Made by a program: the position numbers and the translations under genes
Shown: piece after piece, positions 42,513 to 49,888 of the stretch
Position numbering within the stretch: the stretch's first letter is position 1
How the letters are laid out: each line of letters opens with the position of its first letter
Notes under the pieces: generated by a model
Seen by the model: the letters and a program-made list of their open reading frames with translations, nothing else
Databases searched by the model: none
Told to the model about the DNA's origin: nothing
From: Breoghania sp.
GTDB taxonomy: Bacteria; Pseudomonadota; Alphaproteobacteria; Rhizobiales; Stappiaceae
Direction: 5' to 3'
Length of the DNA: 64,000 nucleotides
NCBI RefSeq assembly: GCF_963674635.1
Contig: NZ_OY771475.1
Span: 2,232,001 to 2,296,000, forward strand

Positions 42513-43996
42513 TCGTACTGCTCCCGGTATTTGCGCACGATATAGAGCGCGTAGATGTTCAGCCCGAGCGTGATGAAGAACAGCGTCAGGCCCAGTGCGA
42601 AGGCGACCAGCGTCTGCGGCGTATTGAACTCAAGATCGCCCGTAAGCTGGTTGACGATCTTGACCGTCACAGTGGTCATCGGTTCAAAGGGATTGATGGT
42701 CAGGCGCGCGGCCACACCAGCCGCCAAAACCACGATCATGGTTTCGCCGATGGCGCGCGACGCGGTCAGCAGCAGCGCACCGACGATGCCCGGAAGTGCG
42801 GCCGGCAGGATCACCCGCTTCATCGTTTCCGAGCGTGTGGCACCGAGACCGAGCGAACCGTCGCGTAGCGACCGCGGAACGGCTGTGATGATGTCATCCG
42901 ACAGCGAGGACACGAAGGGGATCAACATGATGCCCATGACGAAGCCCGCCGTCAGCACGCTCTGCGCCTGAATGAACGGGGTTCCCGTGTCCGCAAACAT
43001 GCCGTCAATGGCCAGCGACAGGTCGCGCAGCATCGGCCCGACCGTCACCATGGCGAAGAAGCCGTAGACGATGGTTGGGATGCCCGCCAGAACCTCGATC
43101 AGCGGCTTGGCTGCGGAGCGGAATTTCGATCCGGCATATTCCGCCAGATAGATCGCCGCGAAGAGCCCGATCGGCACCGCGAACAGCATGGCGACAAAAG
43201 CGATGTAGAGCGTGCCAGCCAGAAGCGGGATCAGGCCGAACTGGCCGTCGCTGGAGGTGGTACCGACGGTCGCGGCAAAGCGCGGGTCCCAGACCGTGCC
43301 AAAAAAGAACTCAAGCGGCGGCACCGATCGGAAGAAATGGACGGTTTCCGACAGCATCGACAGCACGATGCCGATAGTTGTCAGGATCGCGATCGCGGAC
43401 GCGCCAACCAGGGCAACCATGATCGCCCGCTCGACGGAGTTGCGTGCGCGCACCGCAGGCTGGATGCGCCACAGGGCGAAGACCAGTCCCAGTATGGCAA
43501 GGGCGAGCACGGCGGCGCTCATCCAATTGCGGCTGGCGTCATTCCAGTCGTTCAGATGGATGGCCGCATCCAGCATGAAGGGCTCGCCGGCGCCTGCAAG
43601 CGGCACGCCCTTGTTGCCAAGGGCTTCGCGCAGCGTGGAGAAGTCGGAAAGAACGGCCTGGTATTCGGCTCCGTCGAGACGGCGCAGCCCCGAGGCAATG
43701 GATGTCACCATGCTCATGGCGAGACCATCAGAGACGGACATCTCGGTGTCAGCCGGATCCGGGAAGCCCTCCCGCACCGCTTCATCGATCGCCAGTGGGC
43801 TGATGATGAGCCAGCAGGCCAACAGGATTGTGGACGGTACAACCGTCCATAGAAGCGCGAAGACGCCATAGTAGCCTTCGCGGGAATGCAGTCTTTCGCC
43901 GCTTGCGGCGGCACGCCTCTTGGCGGTGGCGATGCCCAGCCCATAGGCCAGGATCGCAAGGACCAGAATGATCAGAAGAATGGTCGAGGTGCTCAT
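42509..43996 (-). CDS. pstC: Phosphate ABC transporter permease PstC (long form)
   Basis: A 495-residue permease, partner of PstA. The C-terminal half has the BPD_transp_1 fold with SLGLGATRSETMKRVILPAA as the coupling loop. The N-terminal 200 residues add membrane spans and a periplasmic region not present in E. coli PstC (319 residues); this long form is usual in alphaproteobacteria. ATG 43996 was chosen because the first hydrophobic helix (STILLIILVLAILAYGLGI) begins at once; the longer frame adds 35 unlikely residues. Confidence 0.94.
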   Translation of the reverse strand: MSTSTILLIILVLAILAYGLGIATAKRRAAASGERLHSREGYYGVFALLWTVVPSTILLACWLIISPLAIDEAVREGFPDPADTEMSVSDGLAMSMVTSIASGLRRLDGAEYQAVLSDFSTLREALGNKGVPLAGAGEPFMLDAAIHLNDWNDASRNWMSAAVLALAILGLVFALWRIQPAVRARNSVERAIMVALVGASAIAILTTIGIVLSMLSETVHFFRSVPPLEFFFGTVWDPRFAATVGTTSSDGQFGLIPLLAGTLYIAFVAMLFAVPIGLFAAIYLAEYAGSKFRSAAKPLIEVLAGIPTIVYGFFAMVTVGPMLRDLSLAIDGMFADTGTPFIQAQSVLTAGFVMGIMLIPFVSSLSDDIITAVPRSLRDGSLGLGATRSETMKRVILPAALPGIVGALLLTASRAIGETMIVVLAAGVAARLTINPFEPMTTVTVKIVNQLTGDLEFNTPQTLVAFALGLTLFFITLGLNIYALYIVRKYREQYE

Positions 43997-44113
43997 TCCG
44001 ATTCCACTTGGACCGTTCGGACCGGCTCCACCGGAGCTGCCCGGATATTGAAAGGCGTGGCGGCGCGAGCGCCGGACGAGTGTCTTGCAGAGGACGAACA
44101 ATATGCAGACGAA

Positions 44114-44140
44114 GAGGCGCGGCGAATGTCGCCGCGCCTC
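44114..44140 (-). other. Perfect 12-bp hairpin between pstS and pstC
   Basis: GAGGCGCGGCGA (44114-44125) and TCGCCGCGCCTC (44129-44140) pair fully with a three-base loop, 15 bases after the pstS stop codon. No U-run follows on the minus strand. Such a hairpin would protect pstS mRNA or partly block read-through, giving more binding protein than permease. Confidence 0.6.
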
Positions 44141-44155
44141 CCGTTGGGAAAGACC

Positions 44156-45190
44156 TTAGAGGGTCTTGCCAGATTCGAAGCCTTCGCGCACGGCGTCGCG
44201 CTCGGCGTCCGGCGCCGGAACGAGACCGTAGTCGGCGAGCGGGCTGTCCGGACCGACCATCTGGTCGGAGATGAAGAACTCCACGTATTCCTTCAGGCCC
44301 GGGATCACGCCGAGGTGGGCCTTCTTGACGTAGAACTGCAGCGGACGGGAGACCGGGTACTCGCCCTTGGCGATGGATTCCACCGTCGGCGTGACGCCGC
44401 TCATGGTGGCGACCTTCAGCTTGTCAGCGTTGTTCTCGTAGAAGGACAGGCCGAACACGCCGATGCCCTGCTTGTTGGCATCGATACGGGCGAGCGTTTC
44501 GGTGTAATCGCCATCGATGTCGACCGCGGAACCGTCCTTGCGGACAGCCATGCAATCCTTGCCGGCGGCCTTCTTGTCCATGCCGGCGGCGATGCGTGCT
44601 TCCAGATCGCCAGCGGCTTCACAGCCAGCCTTCAGAACCTTCTCTTCGAAGACTTCGCGGGTACCGTGCTTCTCGCCAGGGATATAAGCGGCGATGGTCC
44701 AGGCCGGGAAGTCCGGGTTCACTTCGTTCCAGGTCTTGTAGGGGTTATCGACCAGCTTGCCGTCGACGACGACCTTGGCGGCCAGACCCTTGTACATGTC
44801 GACCGGCTCCAGCGCGAAGTCTGGGCCGTTGATGTCGGAGGCGAAGACGATGCCGTCATAGCCGATGCGGATTTCCTGGATCTCGGTGACGCCAGCGGCC
44901 TTACAGGCCTCGACTTCGCTGTCCTTGATGCGACGCGAGGCATTGGCGATGTCGATGGTGTTCGGGCCGACGCCCTTGCAGAATTCCTTCAGACCAGCGG
45001 AAGAACCGCCGGACTCGACAACCGGGGTTTTGAAGTCGGGGAAGACCTCGCCGAAGTTCTCGGCAACGATCTTGGCATAGGGGAGAACCGTCGAGGAACC
45101 GGCGATCTGGACCTGGTCACGGGCCTGCGCACCTGTGGCGGCGAGAATGAGCGCGCCTGCGGCAACGCTAGCAAGACGGATGGATTTCAC
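44156..45190 (-). CDS. pstS: Phosphate ABC transporter substrate-binding protein PstS
   Basis: A 344-residue periplasmic phosphate-binding protein. Residues 1-23 are a signal peptide (SIRLASVAAGALILAATGAQA). The mature part begins DQVQIAGSSTVLPYAKIVAE, with the phosphate-binding SGGSSAGLKEFC and EKHGTREVFEE. It starts at GTG 45190, with GGAGA seven bases upstream. It is the first gene of the pst operon and is preceded by a 755-base region with candidate Pho boxes. Confidence 0.96.
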   Translation of the reverse strand: MKSIRLASVAAGALILAATGAQARDQVQIAGSSTVLPYAKIVAENFGEVFPDFKTPVVESGGSSAGLKEFCKGVGPNTIDIANASRRIKDSEVEACKAAGVTEIQEIRIGYDGIVFASDINGPDFALEPVDMYKGLAAKVVVDGKLVDNPYKTWNEVNPDFPAWTIAAYIPGEKHGTREVFEEKVLKAGCEAAGDLEARIAAGMDKKAAGKDCMAVRKDGSAVDIDGDYTETLARIDANKQGIGVFGLSFYENNADKLKVATMSGVTPTVESIAKGEYPVSRPLQFYVKKAHLGVIPGLKEYVEFFISDQMVGPDSPLADYGLVPAPDAERDAVREGFESGKTL

Positions 45191-45334
45191 GGGTCTTCTC
45201 CATGGTTTTAAAGCGGTGAGACGTTTGCTCTCAATGTCAGGAAGCCTGCCGAACGGGTCCGGCGCCAAGGGGCGCCGTTCCTGTCGTCGCGGGGCCTTCC
45301 CATCCGTGGACGGCCTCGTTGATATGTCCGCGAT

Positions 45335-45352
45335 ATAACGTTGTGATGACGT
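45335..45352 (-). promoter_or_regulatory. Candidate Pho box near pstS
   Basis: Read on the minus strand: ACGTCAT, four bases, ACGTTAT, i.e. two degenerate 7-mers at the 11-base period of PhoB sites, 145 bases before the pstS start codon. Weaker match than the distal box. Confidence 0.3.
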
Positions 45353-45713
45353 TGTTTCGCATTTGAATTCCTTCAGCATTTCTCGCCGATGCGACGTGGT
45401 GTCGAAAGCCGTACGGCCTGCCCTTTTGGACAGACCGGAACAGACCTGCGAACGCCCGCCCCTGCTGTTCAAGCCCCCCGTTCTCCGGACCGACGTCGGT
45501 CCCGGGCTAGGCTCCAGTCCTTGCGTTCGCAAAGTCGATTTGGCGCGAACACAAACATCAGCACTTCACGCTTCAGACGCCTGACATTCATTCGAAGAAA
45601 GGCCATCCCGCCCCTGTCTTGCGGCGCGCAATGCCCTCCCCCATCCACGGGCTAAGTGTTTCCAGTTAGCCCCTCGGGATGCGGTGAACCTAGTCAGGCT
45701 GTATGTGACTCAT

Positions 45714-45742
45714 ATGACAGTTTTCTATCAGTTATATGACGG
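45714..45742 (-). promoter_or_regulatory. Pho box (PhoB-binding site) upstream of pstS
   Basis: Minus strand: CCGTCAT, ATAA, CTGATAG, AAAA, CTGTCAT. Three 7-mers at exact 11-base spacing; the outer two match the CTGTCAT consensus at six and seven of seven positions. The orientation is toward pstS. Confidence 0.7.
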
Positions 45743-45789
45743 TATAAGCCCATGAATTTGCTTGTTTTTCCAGCTTCCCATCACTGAGA

Positions 45790-45807
45790 TTGTCATGCAC
45801 ATGACAA
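45790..45807. promoter_or_regulatory. Palindrome TTGTCAT-GCAC-ATGACAA
   Basis: Perfect 7-bp inverted repeat with a four-base centre. Each arm contains the TGTCAT core of a Pho half-site, but in opposite orientation, so it may be a separate operator or two diverging PhoB half-sites. Confidence 0.35.
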
Positions 45808-45945
45808 AACGGCTGGCAGGAGAGCCGGGAAGTCGAGCGACTCTCCTGACGCCTCCCTGCATGGGGACTGACGGGAAGATGGGGGACAGGTTGCCTTGGC
45901 CGGATCTCGATTGAGCGGCCCGATGCTCGACAGAAGGGGGGAGGC

Positions 45946-47310
45946 CTATTGGGCGGCGGCGGCCGACGTGGCGGCTTCGTCATCTTGCGCACGGATGCAG
46001 ATCGTGAAGGTCGCGCCCTCGCCGGGTGCGCTTTTCACCTCCAGGCGCGCGCGGTGCCGGTTGAGAATATGCTTCACGATCGCAAGCCCCAGGCCGGTGC
46101 CCTTCATCGGATGGCTGGAGGCCTCTTCCACACGGTAGAAGCGTTCCGTCAGACGCGGCAGGTGCTTTGCCGCGATACCGGGGCCCCAGTCGCGCACGGA
46201 AAGGCGCCATTCACCACCGCGCTCACCCGTCGCCGTTTCGCGACTGCAACTGACGAGAACCCGTTCGCCCTCCATGCCATATTTCGCGGCATTCTCGACG
46301 AGATTGCCGAGAACCTGAACGAGTTCGTCGCGCTCGCCCACCACTGTCATGGGTTCATCGGGCAGATCGAGCTCCAACGTAACCCCCTGTTCAGCGACAA
46401 CCGGCCCCAGCGCGTCGGCAACGCTGCGCGCGATGTCCCCCAGGTCCGCCCGCGCGTCGGAACGGACATGCGACTTGAGCTCGATGCGCGAGAGCGAGAG
46501 CAGGTCATCGATGAGCCGCCCCATCCGCTGCGCCTGTTCCTGCATGATCTTGAGGAACCGGTCACGCGCGGCCGGGTCCTCGCGCGCCGCACCTTGCAAG
46601 GTCTCGATAAAGCCGGTCAGGGATGCCAGCGGGGTGCGCAATTCGTGGCTCGCATTGGCGACGAAATCCGCACGCATGCGCTCCAGACGGTGCTGTTCGC
46701 TGAGATCGCGCACACTGACCAGAACAAAATCCGGGGCCCCACCCGCTGCCGATCGGCTTCGTGGCAGTTCCATTGGTGCGATATGCGCCTCGAACCACGA
46801 TTCCGTCGGCACTTTCTCGCCCCACGAAATCCTCTCCGCAGCTCCGCCGCCGGAAACCCTGTCGAGGGCTTCGAGGAGCGCAGGCGGGCGTAGGCCGAAG
46901 GAAAGCGGATCGCCCGGTTTCACGGACGGAAATCGCTGGCTGGCAATCTCGTTCACATAACGGGTGACACCGCGACGATCGATAATGAAGCAGGGCTGGG
47001 ACAGGGCATCCACCGCAACCTTCATGCCCGTATCCGGCCAGGCGGTCGGGGCCCGCGTGGCGGCGCGGCGCGCCATGACCAAAGCCCGGCGCTGAGGCAG
47101 GATTGCCGCCAGAAGAAGGATGAGCGCATAGGCGACGACGGCGTGGTCAAGCGGCACATCATGAACGATCACACCGCCGGCCAGCATCAAGGCCCAGACA
47201 ACCAGCAGCCAGCGCAGCGCAAAGAGACGCTGCATTGGCGACAGGGCGCCCGTTTGCGCATTCCGTTGCGGAGCAGGCAGTTCAGAGCCGTGGCTTGCAG
47301 GATCACTCAT
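45946..47310 (-). CDS. phoR: Phosphate regulon sensor histidine kinase PhoR
   Basis: A 454-residue sensor kinase. Two N-terminal membrane spans (about 30-50 and 55-72) are followed by a PAS domain (from about residue 100, QPCFIIDRRGVTRYVNE), the HisKA domain with phospho-acceptor His222 (FVANASHELRTPL), and an ATPase domain with LVENAAKYG (N box), VRDWGPGIA (G1) and GTGLGLAIVKH (G2). It phosphorylates PhoB when phosphate is low, gated by PhoU and the Pst transporter. First gene of the cluster; a candidate Pho box lies about 200 bases upstream. Confidence 0.94.
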   Translation of the reverse strand: MSDPASHGSELPAPQRNAQTGALSPMQRLFALRWLLVVWALMLAGGVIVHDVPLDHAVVAYALILLLAAILPQRRALVMARRAATRAPTAWPDTGMKVAVDALSQPCFIIDRRGVTRYVNEIASQRFPSVKPGDPLSFGLRPPALLEALDRVSGGGAAERISWGEKVPTESWFEAHIAPMELPRSRSAAGGAPDFVLVSVRDLSEQHRLERMRADFVANASHELRTPLASLTGFIETLQGAAREDPAARDRFLKIMQEQAQRMGRLIDDLLSLSRIELKSHVRSDARADLGDIARSVADALGPVVAEQGVTLELDLPDEPMTVVGERDELVQVLGNLVENAAKYGMEGERVLVSCSRETATGERGGEWRLSVRDWGPGIAAKHLPRLTERFYRVEEASSHPMKGTGLGLAIVKHILNRHRARLEVKSAPGEGATFTICIRAQDDEAATSAAAAQ

Positions 47311-47511
47311 GATCGATCAACAATTTAACCTTCATTGCCCCGAGGGGGGGGCGTGTCCAGGAGCCGCGCTGCGCAACACTCCGATCTCAGGCGATGTTAT
47401 CGGGCAAATGCCCGCGCACAAGAACCATCAATTGGTCCTATCCGCATATGCGATAGCATTTTATGCCTGCGCCAGCTGCAGATAAGATCTGCCGCAGATA
47501 GCATGCGGTCG

Positions 47512-47529
47512 ATGACAGGCAAACGACGG
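47512..47529 (-). promoter_or_regulatory. Candidate Pho box between phoR and ppk2
   Basis: Minus strand: CCGTCGT, TTGC, CTGTCAT. One perfect and one 5-of-7 half-site at the correct 11-base spacing, oriented toward phoR (200 bases away) and 65 bases from the divergent polyphosphate kinase start. Either gene could respond. Confidence 0.4.
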
Positions 47530-47594
47530 TCTGCCCCCGCGCCGTCGACAGGATCCGGCATTGTCCGGTGGAAACGGAAAGGCATGGCGAGCCC

Positions 47595-48434
47595 ATGAAA
47601 GACTTCGATCTGGACGATCCGAAACTGCCCAGGAGCATCGCGGAAGGCGCCATGAGCAGCGGCGGCTATCCCTATGACCGCAAGCTCAAACGCAAGCACT
47701 ACGAAAGGGACCTGCGCGCGCTGCAGATCGAGCTCGTCAAGGCGCAACGCTCCATCCGCAAGAACGGGCAACGCGTCGTCGTGTTGTTCGAAGGACGCGA
47801 TGCGGCGGGCAAAGGCGGCACGATCCTGCGTTTCCGGCAGAACCTGAACCCGCGTTTTGCCCGTATCGTGGCGCTTTCCAAGCCGAGCGACACCGAGGCG
47901 GGGCAATGGTACTTCCAGCGCTATGTGACCGAACTGCCGACGGCGGGCGAAATCGTGCTGTTCGATCGCTCCTGGTACAATCGGGCGGTTGTGGAGCGGG
48001 TGAATGATTTCTGTACGCGGGAGCAGACAGAGGAATTCCTCGACGAGGTGCCGCGTTTTGAACAGATGCTGGTCGACAGCGGAATGATCCTGTTCAAGAT
48101 CTGGCTCAATATCGGGCAGAAAATGCAGCAGAAACGCTTCCACGACCGGCGTCATGACCCGCTCAAGATCTGGAAGCTTTCGCCCATCGATGTCGCAGCG
48201 TTGGACAAGTGGGACGATTACACGAAAGCGCGCGACCGCATGTTCATCCGCTCCCACACCGCCGGCACCCCCTGGACAATCATTCGGGCCAATGACAAGC
48301 GCCGCGCCCGCCTGAACGCCATGCGCCATGTGCTTTCTCATCTCGACTACGACGACAAGGACACCAGAGCCATTGGTGAAATCGACCCGCAGGTTCTGGG
48401 AACGGCCCCGAGTTTCCTGCAAACGGAGGAATAG
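47595..48434 (+). CDS. ppk2: Polyphosphate kinase 2 (PPK2) family protein
   Basis: A 279-residue soluble enzyme moving phosphate between polyphosphate and nucleotides. Walker A is EGRDAAGKGG (residues 66-75), Walker B is LFDRSWYNRAVVERV, and the lid region is MQQKRFHDRRHDPLKIWKLSP. The single-domain length and the FQRYVTELPTAGEIVLFDRS stretch fit class I PPK2, whose members phosphorylate nucleoside diphosphates. Start at ATG 47595; an in-frame GTG nine codons earlier is possible. Divergent from phoR, linking phosphate storage to the Pho regulon. Confidence 0.93.
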   Translation: MKDFDLDDPKLPRSIAEGAMSSGGYPYDRKLKRKHYERDLRALQIELVKAQRSIRKNGQRVVVLFEGRDAAGKGGTILRFRQNLNPRFARIVALSKPSDTEAGQWYFQRYVTELPTAGEIVLFDRSWYNRAVVERVNDFCTREQTEEFLDEVPRFEQMLVDSGMILFKIWLNIGQKMQQKRFHDRRHDPLKIWKLSPIDVAALDKWDDYTKARDRMFIRSHTAGTPWTIIRANDKRRARLNAMRHVLSHLDYDDKDTRAIGEIDPQVLGTAPSFLQTEE

Positions 48435-48804
48435 GCGAAACCAGCGCCGAGCGCCAACGCGTGCGCGACCCGGATCGTCAATGCGCGCGCGGCGAACGCA
48501 CGCGGCGAACGTGCGCTGATTGTCATATTTGGAACCGAAGGCACCTGTTAGAGCTTGCTCTCAAGGACGCAGCATCGGCCGAGGAATGGCCGATGCTGCG
48601 CGTTATGTGTCTGCAAGGGAATGCGTGTCTCATCATTTCCGCTTGTGCCCCGCACCGTTCGGTGCAATCGGGTGAGAGGCTTGAGACGGACGGGTGTGAG
48701 ATACGATAAGGGGCAGCGTCACCAAAGCCACCTTGCCGTGCCGCATTGCCGTCCCCATCGCGCCGCGTCTTCCCGCCTCAAAGAGAAACCCAAGAGGTGC
48801 TGTC
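48435..48804 (+). other. Intergenic region with a perfect 13-bp hairpin
   Basis: A 370-base gap between ppk2 and the CorA-like gene. CGCAGCATCGGCC (48568-48580) and GGCCGATGCTGCG (48588-48600) form a perfect 13-bp stem with a seven-base loop, with no T-run on either side. It may be a terminator that needs Rho, a structured RNA or an inverted-repeat element. The remainder shows nothing recognisable. Confidence 0.5.
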
Positions 48805-49776
48805 TTGATCACGGTCTTTGTTCCCAGCCAGTTCGGCGTCTCGCCGGTGGAGGCAACGCCGGACAATCTGCCCGAAAACTGGGTGTGGCTGGACATGAAC
48901 CGCCCCTCCCCCGAGGAAGAAAGCCTGGTGGCGAAGTTGCTTGAGGTCGACGTTCCGACCCACGAGGAGCGTGTCGAGATCGAAACCTCCAGCCGGCTCT
49001 ATGAGGAGGACGGGGCGCTGATCATGTCCGCGACCGTACTGTGCGGAACGCAGGCGGGCCGCCCCATCACCACCGTCGCAACCTTCATCGTGAAGAGCGG
49101 GCGGCTGGTGAGTGTGCGCTATGACGAGCCGGTCAGCTTTGCAATGGCGCGCCAGCGCGCGCTCAAGGCCGGTGTGGAGGCCCATAATGGCAAGGGCATG
49201 TTGCTGGTCATTCTGGACGCGATTATCGATCGCATCGCCGACGTTCTGGAACTGGCGGGCAGTGAGGCCGACCAGCTTTCCACCGAGATCTTCGACACCG
49301 AAGGCCCGGCCAGCGCGCATCACAATTATGATGACATCATCCGCACCTTGGGAAGGCTCGGCACCCGCCAATCGAAAATCCAGGAAAGCCTCGTGAGCCT
49401 TTCGCGGCTGTTCCAGTTCCTCACCACGCGGGAGAAGAAGCTCGGACTGACCTCCGCCGATCGGGCGCAGGTCAAGTCACTGACCCGCGACGCGCGATCG
49501 CTTTACGAATTCGCGGCAACGCTCGACAACAAGGTGTCCTTCCTCCTGGAAGCCACGCTCGGCCTCGTCAACCTGCAGCAGAATCAGACCATCAAGATCT
49601 TCTCGGTTCTCGCGGTCGTCTTCCTGCCGCCCACGCTCATCGCCTCCAGCTACGGCATGAATTTCGATATCATGCCCGAATTGCACTGGACATACGGGTA
49701 TCCGATCGCCGTTGCGGGCATGTTGGCCTCGGCGCTCGGCACCTATGGACTATTTCGATGGCGCGGCTGGCTCTAA
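48805..49776 (+). CDS. CorA family divalent metal transporter
   Basis: A 323-residue inner-membrane channel for Mg2+ or a related cation. The large N-terminal cytoplasmic domain (residues 1-260) ends in a long helix, followed by two spans. The pore signature is YGMN at residues 283-286, and the loop reads FDIMPEL instead of the MPEL of CorA, still typical of the family. The start was set at TTG 48805, with AGAGG seven bases before it; the longer frame adds 24 residues without similarity. Active as a pentamer by family analogy. Confidence 0.92.
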   Translation: MITVFVPSQFGVSPVEATPDNLPENWVWLDMNRPSPEEESLVAKLLEVDVPTHEERVEIETSSRLYEEDGALIMSATVLCGTQAGRPITTVATFIVKSGRLVSVRYDEPVSFAMARQRALKAGVEAHNGKGMLLVILDAIIDRIADVLELAGSEADQLSTEIFDTEGPASAHHNYDDIIRTLGRLGTRQSKIQESLVSLSRLFQFLTTREKKLGLTSADRAQVKSLTRDARSLYEFAATLDNKVSFLLEATLGLVNLQQNQTIKIFSVLAVVFLPPTLIASSYGMNFDIMPELHWTYGYPIAVAGMLASALGTYGLFRWRGWL

Positions 49777-49841
49777 AGCTCAAACGAGCACTGGACAGCA
49801 CCTTCCACCTTGTCTTTAATCCTTAAAAAGATAAGGGAAAT

Positions 49842-49870
49842 TTCGTCGACATGAACGTCATGCCGACGAA
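49842..49870 (+). promoter_or_regulatory. Operator-like dyad upstream of acyl-CoA synthetase
   Basis: TTCGTCG-A-CATGA-ACG-TCATG-C-CGACGAA: a 13-position dyad with one mismatch and a three-base centre, just 18 bases before the start codon and upstream of GGGAGG. Size and position suit a TetR- or GntR-type operator, or a leader hairpin. Confidence 0.5.
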
Positions 49871-49888
49871 GATACTGGGAGGAATGCA

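Larger units (their letters stand above)
45191..45945 (-). other. Long intergenic region between phoR and pstS
   Basis: A 755-base gap without a credible coding region. It holds a three-repeat Pho box (45714-45742), a weaker two-repeat candidate (45335-45352) and an 18-bp palindrome (45790-45807). The upper part (45660-45810) is clearly richer in A+T than the flanks, as expected of a promoter region. If transcription starts at the distal box, the pstS leader would be near 500 bases. Confidence 0.6.
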
